Source: Tubiluchus corallicola (Eukaryota > Priapulida > Priapulimorpha > Priapulimorphida > Tubiluchidae). From it: 64,000 nt of DNA. Of this stretch, positions 24,101 to 34,127 are shown piece by piece. Position 1 is the first letter of the stretch; every line of letters starts with the position of its first letter. The position numbers and the translations under genes are program-made. Under the pieces are notes generated by a model. It had not been told where the DNA came from, ran no database searches, and worked only from the letters and a program-made list of their open reading frames with translations. Location: NCBI GenBank assembly GCA_030141605.1, contig JAQGDQ010000372.1, positions 140,001 through 204,000 on the forward strand, read 5' to 3'.

Positions 24101-27100
24101 TCATGTCACAGCATGCTCACTTAATCGCTTGGTTTTTCCCCAACCTGTTCAGGTCACAGCATGCTCACTTAATCGCTTGGTTTTTCGCCAACCTGTTCAT
24201 GTCACAGCATGCTCACTTAATCACTTGGTTCTTCGCCAACCTGTTCAGGTCACAGCATGCTCACTTAATCGCTTGGTTTTTCACCAACCTGTTCAGGTCA
24301 CAGCATGCTCACTTAATCGCTTGGTTCTTCGCCAACCTGTTCATGTCACAGCATGCTCACTTAATCGCTTGGTTTTTCCCCAACCTGTTCAGGTCACAGC
24401 ATGCTCACTTAATCGCTTGGTTTTTCACCAACCTGTTCAGGTCACAGCATGCTCACTTAATCGCTTGGTTCTTCGCCAACCTGTTCAGGTCACAGCATGC
24501 TCACTTAGTCGCTTGGTTTTCCCAACCTGTTCATGTCACAGCATGCTCACTTAATCGCTTGGTTTTTCACCAACCTGTTCAGGTCACAGCATGCTCACTT
24601 AATTGCTTGCTTTTTCACCAATCTGTTCAGGTCACAGCATGCTCACTTAATCGCTTGGTTTTTCACCAACCTGTTCAGGTCACAGCATGCTCACTTAATC
24701 GCTTGGTTTTTCACCAACCTGTTCAGGTCACAGCATGCTCACTTAATCGCTTGGTTTTTCACCAACCTGTTCAGGTCACAGCATGCTCACTTAATCGCTT
24801 GGTTCTTCGCCAACCTGTTCATGTCACAGCATGCTCACTTAATCGCTTGGTTTTTCACCAACCTGTTCAGGTCACAGCATGCTCACTTAATCGCTTGGTT
24901 TTTCACCAACCTGTTCAGGTCACAGCATGCTCACTTAATCGCTTGGTTTTTCACCAACCTGTTCAGGTCACAGCATGCTCACTTAATCGCTTGGTTTTTC
25001 ACCAACCTGTTCAGGTCACAGCATGCTCACTTAATCGCTTGGTTTTTCACCAACCTGTTCAGGTCACAGCATGCTCACTCACTTAATCGCTTGGTTTTTC
25101 ACCAACCTGTTCAGCTCACAGCATGCTCACTTAATCGCTTGGTTTTTCACCAACCTGTTCGGGTCACAGCATGCTCACTTAATCGCTTGGTTCTTTGCCA
25201 ACCTGTTCAGGTCACAGCATGCTCACTTAATCGCTTGGTTTTTCACCAACCTGTTCAGGTCACAGCATGCTCACTTAATCGCTTGGTTTTTCACCAACCT
25301 GTTCAGGTCACAGCATGCTCACTTAATCGCTTGGTTCTTCGCCAACCTGTTCATGTCACAGCATGCTCACTTAATCGCTTGGTTTTTCACCAACCTGTTC
25401 GGGTCACAGCATGCTCACTTAATCGCTTGGTTCTTTGCCAACCTGTTCATGTCACAGCATGCTCACTTCATCGCTTGCTTTTTCACCAATCTGTTCAGGT
25501 CACAGCATGCTCACTTAATCGCTTGGTTTTTCACCAACCTGTTCAGGTCACAGCATGCTCACTTAATCGCTTGGTTCTTCGCCAACCTGTTCATGTCACA
25601 GCATGCTCACTTAATCGCTTGGTTTTTCCCCAACCTGTTCAGGTCACAGCATGCTCACTTAATCGCTTGCTTTTTCACCAAACTCAATTCTAAAATTGTA
25701 CGTTGTGTAACTTGCTATTTTGTTTTGCAGGTAAAAAGTATTTTAGTCAACATATTCGGCGGCATCGTTGATTGCAATATAATAGCTAAAGGAATTGTGA
25801 ATGCGTGCAAACACATCAAATTGACGATTCCTCTCGTTATCAGATTAGAAGGTGCCTATTTCATTTGCTTGCAGTTGTTCTATTTATTTATTTTATTTAT
25901 TTGTTTTATTCTTCGCGCAAAAATAACAATTTTGAGAAAATGAGCTGTTGGTGTCAGTTTTAGTGAGAATGACTTGGATGTGGTATTTAGTTTTTGAGGC
26001 AATGTCTGCTTCGGCTTCACTAAAAGTTGCTAGGTGGTTAATAGTAATAAAATATGAGAAACTGTCATATTTAAAAAAAAGGAAACACAAAAAATTCACA
26101 CAATTTCAGATCAGAATTTCTTATTTCAAGTTGATCACACAAAGGCATTTCAAATCATAGATCATTAATTCATCAGTTTCAGTTACAGCTTAAAACTATA
26201 TTCTGTTTTACATAATAATGTACAAACCATATATAGTTGCCAGCAGTTTCTTCTTTAATGATGGTCTATCTCTCAATCTTTTCTCATAGTAATGCAGAGT
26301 GTTGTACAGATATGTTACAGGGTGATCTAAAAAAATGAAGTAAGAAGCAACAATATAAATAATCGTGTAAAGTCGTTCACGCCAAGGATTAATTTAGCAA
26401 TGTACTGAACTTTGAAAAACTAATTCCAAAATATATTTCTTAATTTCTTTAAAGTATTTCATATTGCCAGCTTACCCAAAATTGTCTATACATATAGTTG
26501 TGGAGCTCTGTAATATTCTATAGTATAGTAGAACAATCTTCTTACCTGGTAGAAGATTCGAGAACTTTCTATACACGATGCGCGTAGGGCTTTCTAGATG
26601 GTTGATTTGCACTGATATATTTAAGGCGGAGCTGGCCGCTGGAGTTTATTCTCTTGTATCCTCGTATTCTCAGATACGCTTTCACGTTATCACATTTACT
26701 GTAAACATTTTGCGTTCCTTCATACTTTTGTGTTGTAGAATTCTCGCATAATAAACTAGTTTAATTTGACACCGTGTTTTCTGGTTTTCTCTACGAGCCT
26801 TCCAAGAGAAACAAAACACGACGCATATATTTATATTTATATTTATACAAAGCACTTTAGAAAAAGCTAAAGCAGTTTAACTAAAATTTGAGTCGGCGAT
26901 CCTCACCGTAAATTAAGTAACATAATGCTGGTGGTCGGAAATTAAGACATCACTGGAAAATTATATTCTTATTCATTTGATGTTGTACCAGGGTAAATTT
27001 CCGTATTATATTAAGCGTCAGATCAGCTTCAATATTTTGTTACAAAAATCACTAATGTTTTCTAATTCTGATTATGGATTTGATTTTAAAATGTGGCTGA

Positions 27101-27901
27101 TTTTCACTGATGTTTTAATTCGTTTTCTTATCAGTGAGACATAGAGAATAATATTTTGTAAACATAATATACTGTATGTGAGCAAATCTTGCTAGTATTC
27201 CTAACGTTTTTAGACATTTAACCCTTCTGTTAAATTTCATGTAGGCCTTTAAGGAGGGACACTCAGAAGTTTATACCAAATGGAACATTTTTATATGAAT
27301 ATTGTTTTGCAGCTTTTATTGATTTTATTTTGTAAATATTAGGATTGGCATTTTGCCAAAAGAACATACTGAAGTTGAAGTTTTTCTTTGAGTGCTGTAT
27401 AGTCGTTGGTTGACATTTTTGCTAATCCTAACTGGACAGAAATTTTAATTACTCTAAATTTAAATTTATGTTGTATTGTTATCATACTTTTTTTAGTTTT
27501 GGATAGTGCTGCCACCTTCAGGTGTTCTTGTTAAAATTGTTAAATCTTTCTCTTTACTGTTTAAATTTTCATTGGCTTCTACAGTCTTTAGGAATGCATA
27601 ATTTCTAAACCTGTCTTCACATCTAAATGATTTCACCTGTAGTTTTGGTATTTGGTTTTCTGCTTTTCAACATGACACTACTTCACTGTTTATGTAGACA
27701 CTTCAGAATAAAATCTTAAAACTAAATTTCAAGTTTTTCGGTTTCTTCAAACCACTGACCATATTTTATCATGCAATATTATGTTTTCCAGGCACCAATG
27801 TAGACGCTGCAAATGAGACTTTAAACGACAGTGGCCTCAACATAGAATTAGCTCACAGTTTCGAAGATGCAGCAAAACGAGCCGTGGCAAACCTGAACTA
27901 G
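9496..27901 (+). CDS. SUCLG2: Succinyl-CoA ligase beta subunit, GDP-forming type, mitochondrial
   Basis: Complete ten-exon gene: 9496-9558, 11180-11336, 12907-13006, 13297-13387, 14823-14975, 16129-16315, 18615-18776, 21559-21701, 25731-25851, 27792-27901. The joined frame is 1287 nt, 428 aa, close to the human protein length. Every junction has GT-AG borders and matching phase. Exon 1 starts with two Met codons and encodes a basic, amphipathic presequence suited to mitochondrial import; it joins in phase to the start of the mature protein ([11 protein letters not shown]). The ATP-grasp nucleotide loop GGRGKG (about 87-92), [33 protein letters not shown] (about 305-314) and [10 protein letters not shown] follow in family order. 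With the alpha subunit it interconverts succinyl-CoA and succinate with nucleotide phosphorylation in the TCA cycle. The GTP-type assignment rests on overall resemblance to SUCLG2 rather than SUCLA2 and was not measured. Confidence 0.95.
10579..11065 (-). mobile_element. 5S-rRNA-derived SINE, copy B, head truncated
   Basis: Same body and (AAC)n tail as copy A, on the minus strand, within SUCLG2 intron 1. The 5S head is cut: only the 3' 53 nt (11065 to 11013) remain, ending in the CTGGTTAGTACTTGG region. Loss of the 5' end is typical of incomplete reverse transcription. The open frame at 10418-10834 partly overlaps it and is not a gene. Confidence 0.87.
11560..11868 (+). repeat. LINE-like 3' end running into a (CTTA)n microsatellite
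   Basis: A 3'-UTR-like stretch ending ATAAACTAATAAA runs directly into about 145 bp of CTTA/TTAC repeats (11722-11868). The minus-strand copy at 31303 has a short tail of the same repeat, so the microsatellite probably grew from a retrotransposon tail. It lies in SUCLG2 intron 2. Confidence 0.7.
12289..12315. repeat. Perfect hairpin, 11-bp stem, 5-nt loop
   Basis: TTTGTGAGTAC and GTACTCACAAA are exact reverse complements around the loop TGTGT. It lies within SUCLG2 intron 2. It could be a small foldback or chance. Confidence 0.7.
12560..12690 (+). repeat. tRNA-like segment, probable SINE remnant
   Basis: A D-arm-like GCCGAGCGGTGAGG is followed about 100 bp later by GTGGGTTCGAATCACG, a good B box. 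The spacing is too long for a tRNA unless an intron or long variable arm is invoked, so a tRNA-derived element is favoured. Confidence 0.35.
13442..13724 (+). mobile_element. Solo LTR, copy 1 (internally deleted)
   Basis: It begins TGTTGTGGAG and ends ACAACA, inverted termini shared with three other copies. A TATA box (TGATATATAAGGCGGAGC) lies near 13536, and an AATAAA (in CATAATAAACTAG) near 13684. The last part, present in the other copies, is deleted. No coding sequence flanks it, so it is a solo LTR left by recombination. It lies in SUCLG2 intron 4 and shows no clear duplication. Confidence 0.82.
14555..14822 (+). repeat. 34-bp minisatellite carrying copies of the exon 5 splice acceptor
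   Basis: About seven to eight imperfect units of around 34 bp (some shorter) contain GTTTACAGGTAATG followed by TTGGTAATGGTACAGAAT. The last unit is continuous with the authentic SUCLG2 exon 5 junction (TTTACAG|GTAATGG at 14822/14823). Each unit therefore repeats the acceptor and the first exon bases; one near 14785 has decayed to TTTACGTAC. The array probably arose by duplication across the intron-exon border. Confidence 0.9.
15240..15495 (-). mobile_element. tRNA-derived SINE-like element
   Basis: The minus strand starts with a tRNA-like head, GCAGGGTATAGTTCAATGG then GTGGGTTCAATTCCGG (about 15492 to 15420). Its body (down to about 15240) matches 52760-53090 in the same orientation, sharing CAGCACCCGTTTTTTGT and TTTTGACCT on the plus strand. 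A Pol III-like head linked to a dispersed body suggests a SINE. It lies in SUCLG2 intron 5. Confidence 0.6.
15625..16108. mobile_element. TIR element with TA target duplication
   Basis: The 484-bp element has about 26-bp inverted ends: left CCGTATTTATTCGAGTATAA, right (reverse complement) CCGTATTTATTCGACTATAA, with two visible mismatches. It is flanked by TA at 15623-15624 and 16109-16110. The interior has no recognisable transposase, so it is non-autonomous. TA duplication suits the Tc1/mariner/pogo group, though other superfamilies are possible. The right end abuts the SUCLG2 exon 6 acceptor by about 20 bp. Confidence 0.85.
17564..17634 (+). repeat. Degenerate telomere-like CCCTAA tract
   Basis: Three CCCTAA-like units are followed by mixed CTAATCCTAATT and CTATCTCTAA variants. 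It is an interstitial telomere-like or related simple repeat within SUCLG2 intron 6. Confidence 0.7.
17859..18151 (+). repeat. (ATT)n/(ATC)n microsatellite, about 290 bp
   Basis: Long ATT runs enclose a stretch of ATC and GTC triplets near 17997-18078. The homopolymeric translations it produces are not genes. It lies in SUCLG2 intron 6. Confidence 0.97.
18790..19000 (-). repeat. LINE-like 3' end, minus strand
   Basis: On the minus strand the segment ends AATAAACAAACC then repeated GAATT units (near 18818-18796). It contains a core resembling the minus-strand copies at 31303 and 37787 (GACAAAAGACCATGAGGTCA on the plus strand). It is probably the 3' UTR and tail of a non-LTR element in SUCLG2 intron 7. 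Confidence 0.6.
19305..19550 (-). repeat. LINE-like 3' UTR fragment, minus strand
   Basis: It shares the GCAATCAAAAAGCAGGGCTT core and an AATAAATGAC-type tail with the elements at 34128 and 50265, in the same orientation as the former. No coding sequence remains. Confidence 0.55.
20174..20700 (+). repeat. 67-bp minisatellite, about eight copies
   Basis: The unit begins GTTTTAGAGCAGTGATTAAC and continues through CTCCTTTACAAATTTGCAG and TTTATGTAGATGACTGCTAA. Phase-matched starts at 20176 and 20243 give the 67-bp period. Copies differ by a few substitutions. It lies in SUCLG2 intron 7. Each unit holds an acceptor-like TTTGCAG. Confidence 0.93.
22366..25681 (+). repeat. 48-bp minisatellite, about 69 copies
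   Basis: The unit is 48 bp: AACCTGTTCAGGTCACAGCA, TGCTCACTTAATCGCTTGG, then a variable TTTTTCACC, TTCTTCGCC, TTTTTCGCC or TTTTTCCCC. A second variable site is CAGGTCA or CATGTCA. Combinations of variants recur in patterns, suggesting higher-order amplification. Because 48 is divisible by three and two frames lack stops, very long open frames appear; these are by-products. A 2-bp loss near 24518 and an extra CTCA near 25076 shift the phase. It fills most of SUCLG2 intron 8 and ends about 50 bp before exon 9. Confidence 0.98.
26496..26823 (+). mobile_element. Solo LTR, copy 2, with 5-bp target duplication
   Basis: It is homologous to copy 1 over most of its length, including a TATA-like GATATATTTAAGGCGGAG and an AATAAA-containing CATAATAAAC, and ends in GAGAAACAAAACACGACG. 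A perfect 5-bp duplication, CATAT, lies at 26491-26495 and 26824-26828, as for LTR retrotransposon integration. The terminal TG and CA have mutated. It lies in SUCLG2 intron 9. Confidence 0.88.
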
Positions 27902-28854
27902 ACGACTTGGCTTATAGATAATCACACGAAATGGCCTACGCTTTGTTTTATGGGTCTACCGGTTTTTTGTTGCACCTTTTGCTGTACTACGTTGGTTAGA
28001 AGATCGTTAGAAAGCTGCTTTCATCATTCCAACTTAGAGACATCTTATTGTGGCAGCATATGCCTTTATTTTTTATTATATTTTTTTGCATCGAATGGCT
28101 GCTTTTAGGCATAGCAGTTGCAAATTTTTGTTTCACTAATGCATTCCTTATTTAGTGCTTTCTTTTTTTCTGAAATGACCAAGTGTGTAGTGATGCCTTG
28201 CGTGTTATGTTATTGCGCACAAGCTTTATATTTTTGATATAGTTCTAGATTTTTCTTTCGCTTTACAGTCGTTTACTTGTTGCGGCAGAAGCTTTGAAGA
28301 ATACTTGTAACTTACAGGGGTAATTTAAATTTACACATTTCTTGCAAATTGTTCTGATACCAAATTAAATCCAAAAATTGCACCAATCAAAATTGTAAGC
28401 CATGCTCTTTCATGTGGAAGCAAAAGCTGAAATTAAAATAAGCTGAAAGGAAAGAACAAGTCACGCAGTATGTTGGGTTTATTTTACCGTTACCACTTGA
28501 ACTGTTTGTGGTGTGCTAAAGGAAAGGACAAGTCAGTCAGTATGTTGGGTTTATTTTACTGTTATCATTTAAACTTAGAAAAATTTAATAAAGAAATTTT
28601 CAAAAAACTGTCTATAAAGCATAAATTTAAAATATGCTACCTCTGAGTATAAATTATCAGGCGCAGTGGTTGTCGTCATTCACTTGAAAAGTATGACGTA
28701 ACTGGGAGACTTCGTGACTTTTTGTAAGCATATCTTGGCTTTCTGTAAGCGCATGCTGCTTGAACTAATGAAAATTTCTGCAGCTTAGCTAATGTTTATG
28801 CAAAAATATTACAAAGTTATCAATCTGATTATTTTGTAAAAACGTATTATACTT
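27902..28854. other. SUCLG2 3' flank
   Basis: Presumed 3' UTR and downstream DNA, T-rich. A duplicated segment near 28446-28580 (AAGGAAAG, then CAAGTCA, then TATGTTGGGTTTATTTTAC) also occurs inverted near 5390-5450. The polyadenylation site could not be fixed. Confidence 0.45.
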
Positions 28855-29290
28855 TTGTGGAAAAATTGACAGTGTGTTACTTTTGTTCGGGTGAATGACG
28901 TCATTGGAGGAAAAATTGACAGTGCGTTACTTTGTTCGGGCGAATGACGTCATTGGAGGAAAAATTGACAGTGCGTTACTTTTGTTCGGGTGAATGACGT
29001 CATTGGAGTGGTGGTTTTTTGTTGGTGGTTTGGGGTTGGTGGTTTTTGTTTGGGTGAATGACGTCATTGGAGGAAAAATTGACAGTGCGTTACTTTTGTT
29101 CGGGTGAATGACGTCATTGGACGAAAAATGGGCAGTGCGTTACTTTTGTTTGGGCAAATGACGTCATTGGAGGAAAAATTGACAGTGCACTACTTTTGTT
29201 TGGGTGAATGACGTCATTGGAGGAAAAATGGGCAGTGCGTTACTTTTTTTCGGGTGAATGACGTCATTGGAGGAAAAATGGGCATTGAAA
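28855..29290 (+). repeat. 50-bp array of CRE/CCAAT composite motifs, eight copies
   Basis: The unit is roughly 50 bp: GGTGAATGACGTCATTGG, AGGAAAAATTGACAGTGCG, TTACTTTTGTTCGG. All eight copies keep TGACGTCATTGG, a perfect palindromic CREB/ATF site joined to an inverted CCAAT box (ATTGG). First copies are at 28896, 28945 and 28994. A G/T-rich segment at about 29008-29048 interrupts the array. The flanking unit sequence varies (ACAGTGCG versus GGCAGTGCG) while the 12-bp core does not. Regulatory function is inferred only. Confidence 0.93.
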
Positions 29291-29918
29291 ATCAGAACAA
29301 CCAAGCGTAAAGCGAGTTTAAAGTGATTTTACTAAGTACATGAGGGCACGTATTGCAGTTTTATTACTAAATCCTCTCAACAATATTGAAATACGCCTTG
29401 ACAGCTTGACTTTTCCTTTAAGAGTTCTAGTAACCTTTACTAAATAATTTATGCAATTTTTTAAACCTTGCTGTACCTGTAGTTTTATAAACCTGCAGAT
29501 TATTAATTTGTTGATAATTTTCTGGCTGGCTGCATGATGTGGATCAAGAACATTCTAGGAAGACCCATTTTCATTTCATTTTAAATTTTTCATAAAATTA
29601 CGGAACGAAAATTTTGCTTGCTTGTTTATGTACTAGTCAAAAGGCAAATTATGATAGCAATGATAGCATTTGCAAACTTGTCAAACAGAGATTTTTGATT
29701 ATAATATAATGTTTTTGATTTTGATAATTTTGATTTATTATAACCCTGAATTAAGCCTGTCAAAAATTAGTTTTTTATGTGTATCTACATGATACACTGA
29801 TCTAAGATTTTCATGTCGTCCTTGTTATAAAGTAAAGTAATGATTTTTATGGATTGTTAGAAGTTTCATTAACTAGCTAGATTTTAATTTTCTGTGCATG
29901 TTCGTAGCAATTAAATGT
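29291..29918. other. AT-rich intergenic DNA
   Basis: No coding exon, RNA gene or shared repeat was recognised. Confidence 0.4.
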
Positions 29919-30157
29919 TAGGGTGAGCAGTCTCTATCAGAAAGCGAATTCGAATTTAAAATTTGTTTTCGAACGAACTTTTGAATCATTAATAAAAAGC
30001 AGTTTCTTGCATAATCCTACAAAGATCGTTGCTTACGGCTTAATTATGGCAGTAAAAACACAAATAATTTATTTAAAAACTGTGCACAGAATTTGCGCTA
30101 AATTATTCTGCTTACACAAAAGCTCGTTCGAACTCGAACACTCACTGCTCACCCCCA
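29919..30157. mobile_element. Probable hAT-like MITE, about 240 bp
   Basis: The ends are inverted: left TAGGGTGAGCAGT, right ACTGCTCACCCCCA. Imperfect 8-mers flank it, TTAAATGT and CTAAATGC (6 of 8). Just inside, TTCGAATTT and TTCGAACTCGAAC are also near-inverted. The open frame at 29923-30174 is incidental. Confidence 0.65.
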
Positions 30158-31302
30158 CTAAATGCTATGTATAATTATTCTCTTGTTTCTGACTCAAAAA
30201 TACACGTATGTTATTGTCATTGTTAAGGCAGCAGCTGTCCAAGACCCCAGGACACAGTAATAATGTTCTACTACATGCCTAAAAATGAATCTGGTTGATT
30301 ATTTCTGATTTAACAGCTTACACACATCCAGTAAGTGCATTGCCTTATTAAAGTTTTACATAATATTTTCTTTTAACCTGGTCCAAGGTCTTGTGCGTTA
30401 AGTGCTACTGGTGACAGAGAATCTGCTAAGTGTTAATTTATGTCTCATCTATTAAGGAACATATGCAGTTAACTTGCTTAGATCGTATCTCAGCAGTGCA
30501 AAAAAATCACTCGAGTTAAATGAAATATCTACTGAAGCGTTATATGATCACCCATGCAACAAAGCTAACGTTTGTTGGCACTTGTTAATTGGACATTAGA
30601 GTTAACCACATACGACTTAAGTGGATTTGACTGCATTACTCAAATGCTGAACAGTACACTTAGTAGAAAAACTTGCTGTAGCAAAAAAAGAAAGAAATGA
30701 ATGTCTTCTCCTGTTATTACTTTAATTATTAAAAATGTTACGAATTTTGCTCATAAGCACACTAACGACAGAAATCCATACTTGTACGGGATTTTAACAA
30801 TTACAGTTTAGTGCAGGGACCAGATTGTTACCATATAACTGTGTCGAAGTTTTTTGTTAATTTGTAGTTACAGTAAAAAATTGTTATTTATATCTTATAA
30901 GTAGGTTCAATTATGTATTTTTTCTAAAAAAAAACTCGCTTCATTAAAATTATTGTATTCGTTTTGTGCTGTTGCGTACACAACGAATTATATAACGAAA
31001 TTAGTGGATACTTTTTTGTCATCTGTTTCAACAGATTTTCATTAATTTTTGTTTGTAATAATGTGTGTAAATTAAAATATTTTTTGTACAATTGGTAAGT
31101 TAATAAAAAATGATCTTGCATAGCAAAAATCTCATTTTTTCTGGATTTTATTTTTTCAAAACAAGGTTCGCAGCAAAATTGCCAGATATTTTGTTGAAAA
31201 TAGACTGCTGTGTGTGTTTCTTTAAAGTTTTATTTGCCTTAAAAACAGAGCACTTGGACAGACAGGACAGTAACAATTTTTATGAATGTTAAGCATCATA
31301 TT
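30158..31302. other. AT-rich intergenic DNA
   Basis: Short open frames at 30924-31292 look like AT-rich noise without splice support. Nothing else was recognised. Confidence 0.4.
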
Positions 31303-31480
31303 ATTGTAAGTAAGTAAGTAAAAAATTTATTTGTCTCTGAATGTTACAAAATAAACATAAACAAAAGGTAAGAACTAAAATAAAGACGGAAAAGAGACGG
31401 TGTGGCGAAAAGACCAAGGGTCACCAAGTCAACCACCCCTATCCAAACTGAAGAAAATTAAGTGACCTGTCAAGTAATAT
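31303..31480 (-). repeat. LINE-like 3' end with a (TTAC)n tail, minus strand
   Basis: The minus strand ends AAATAAATTTTTTACTTACTTAC. Its core (GCGAAAAGACCAAGGGTCAC, then CCACCCCTAT on the plus strand) parallels 18890-18930. It is a 5'-truncated retrotransposon fragment. Confidence 0.6.
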
Positions 31481-32496
31481 ATGTACAAATGAAAATAATC
31501 AGCAACTTGATAAAATAAAAATAAATGACAACAAGGCAACAAGTTCAAATGAGTTTGAATTTAGAAACAGTAAATAAGTTTGGCTATGAGAAGAGGCAAA
31601 ATTTAAATTAGCAAACAAAACGGAAAATTTAAACTCATCAAAAACAAAACTAATAATTACATATAAATCAAGAACTTAACACAAAATAAGAAGCAAAAAT
31701 TACAAAAGTTTATGCACATTTTAGAAAATCACATGTTAAAAATTGTAACTTAGGTACTTGTGCTTACTTATGGGTTATATAAGCGTAAAATTACTTATTG
31801 CAATAGACCACTACTCATTCTAATGAAATTTACACAGCTCTAGTTTCGGTAATGTCCGATAGATGGCAAAACAGGCGTTAATGTCGGTTATCGTGAGAGT
31901 ATTTTAGTAAATTTGGTGTGTGATTTTTTGCCGTTTTTTGCAGTTGCATGTAGCGATGTTGCAGTGTAGATAATTTTAGAAATAGTTATGATTTTAGGAA
32001 TTAGAAGCATGATGTATTGGTATGCATGATCAAAATTCAAAATAGTGCTGGTAGTTCACAACTTGCCAGAGCTTAGTCTCGGGTTACGGTGATTACACAG
32101 TACCTTCTGTACTGACTACAACTTTGTAACTGGCAGGAACTTTTGTAGGTGCAAGGCAGAACACACTGTCACTTCCTTTAGTTGTTTCTTGTTGCTTTCG
32201 TAATTCCATGAGAACTATTGCAAGTTCTAGCTTTATTCTTCTCTGCGTTTGTACATTTGTTTACACGAGATCTTGAGCCCTGGACTCTTCTTCTTTAAAT
32301 GAGATGTACATTTACACACAAATAGGTGCTCTGTTATACCAGTTTCATTCATGCGCAAGTGACATGTATTATCGTTAAGACTCTGCTTATTGCATTTTTA
32401 TTTACTTTCTTATTTCTACTTCTAGATGTTTAATTTAATTTTCATCCCTGAGTCCAATTTTAGAAGTATATATTACTAGCAGCCAAGTACACTAAC
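31481..32496. other. AT-rich intergenic DNA
   Basis: No coding exon, RNA gene or shared repeat was recognised. Confidence 0.4.
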
Positions 32497-32504
32497 TACT
32501 TAAG

Positions 32505-33206
32505 CAGTGGCGGCTCTTGTATAGGCACTGTGGAACTGCAGCACCCTCTATTTTTACTCGATATTATCGATAATATTCAATATAATGAGCCTTTTTCTTT
32601 GATTCTTTCTTTATGCTTGTATGGAATCAGAGCATGTGACGAAACTGTGCGTTTCTTCACACAGGCCCAGCACGGTGCACTCACAACTCCAGTAACGTGG
32701 TATTTGGCTGTTGTGCACATGTCTAAGATAGTGCTTGGTAGAGAGAACACTGTTGCTCAGGCATTTCTGTGGTACGTGTTGAAAGGAGAAGTATTTGAAT
32801 GTTTTTAGGATTCTTTGTTCCAGAAAACCAAACTGTAGAGCTCATATCAAAACGTATTCTAGAACAATTAGTCATATTCCTTCAAGGAAATTGACAAAAA
32901 CTGGTAACTCAAACATTTGACGGTGCAAATGTCGTGAAAAAGCAGGAGTTCAAGCAGAAACAAAAGCAGTTAATAGTAATGCACATTTCTTTCACTGTTA
33001 TGCACATCATCTTAATTTAATGATGAGAAATGCAGCGAGTGTTACACCCTGCATTATTTTCATACGTTTGTTTGTTTAAAATTACAATTACACATTACAA
33101 CATTAAAATTTTACATATGTTTGTTTCGTTTTACACATCATTAAAACAATGGTCAAAAATTTTCTGAAGCAGCACTCCCAGTAATTTTAGCTACGAGCCA
33201 CCACTG
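32505..33206 (+). mobile_element. hAT element with decayed transposase
   Basis: The ends are CAGTGGCGGCTC and GAGCCACCACTG. Near-perfect 8-bp duplications flank it: TACTTAAG (32497-32504) and TACTTACG (33207-33214). Within 32910-33050, two frames carry pieces of a hAT transposase: QTFDGAN, then after a frameshift EKAGVQAETKAVN and HCYAHHLNL, matching the family pattern (YDGA, then SGVQ, then HCxxHxLNL). The rest of the transposase is deleted. A related copy lies at 62914. It is non-functional. Confidence 0.88.
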
Positions 33207-33214
33207 TACTTACG

Positions 33215-34127
33215 GCTAAAAAACAAGAATATAATTAGTTGTTCTCCGTAAGCTCCTGCAGTAGGTTACTGTGGCTCGGCTAACATATTCCTTATATTTA
33301 GTATTTGTGGCATTTTTTACTCTGTACTCTGAATTTTGATCATGGATACCAATACTTCATGCTTCTAATTCCTAAAGTAAGCTGGATTTTTACTCTGTTT
33401 TACTAGTCTTCATCATTCCTGTTAGTTTTAGTGAAAATAGCACTCCAACAGTAGCCTACTATTTGCGCATGAAACGATAGTACATGACAATCACTGTTGA
33501 AATTTTTTACTCAGGTCACAACTCGCAATCTGAATCTTCGTAAAAGTTTGTGAAAGATGTAAGATACTTGTTGAAGCCAGCAAAACTTGTTGCCAGCTAC
33601 AAATTTATTGTCATGCATAATGCAGCATAAGTCCACATTTGCATATACAAAAAGTTGAAAACGCATCAAATTCTCCCATATAAATTGTAAATACATTGTT
33701 AACTTGTTGGTATAGAACAGACAGAAAACTTAAACTAAACACATGGACTGCATATAAGTTTTGTAATGTGACTTTTATCAACTCATTAATAAGTGAATTC
33801 TAGCTAGTAAAATTAAGTAGGTCATTTTTACTGTAGAATGTATAGAACACGTTCTCAAATATTGTTATTAGAAGGTGTCTAAAGTTTTGGAAAATCCATC
33901 ACTTAGTATAGATACCTTTGGCTAATGCAAGCTCAAGGTAGTATGTAAATTTGCATTGCTGCATATTGTTACTGATGATGTTACATGATACAAAATATGC
34001 ACAAGCGTAACAGAACCTGTTAGTAAAAGAAACAAATGAATTAATGTTCATTCAGTGTAAAATAAATATTCTTTTTTCATTGTGTACCATTAAGACACAA
34101 CTCTACGATTAAGACACTTGTTTTGTA
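33215..34127. other. AT-rich intergenic DNA
   Basis: No coding exon or shared repeat was recognised. A non-coding 5' exon of the downstream gene may lie in this region or further upstream but cannot be placed. Confidence 0.4.

Noticed and set aside
22330-25943. Open frames of 918, 717, 386 and 290 codons
   Set aside because: They are translations of the 48-bp minisatellite in overlapping frames, inside a SUCLG2 intron with verified flanking exons. A stop-free unit divisible by three produces them automatically.
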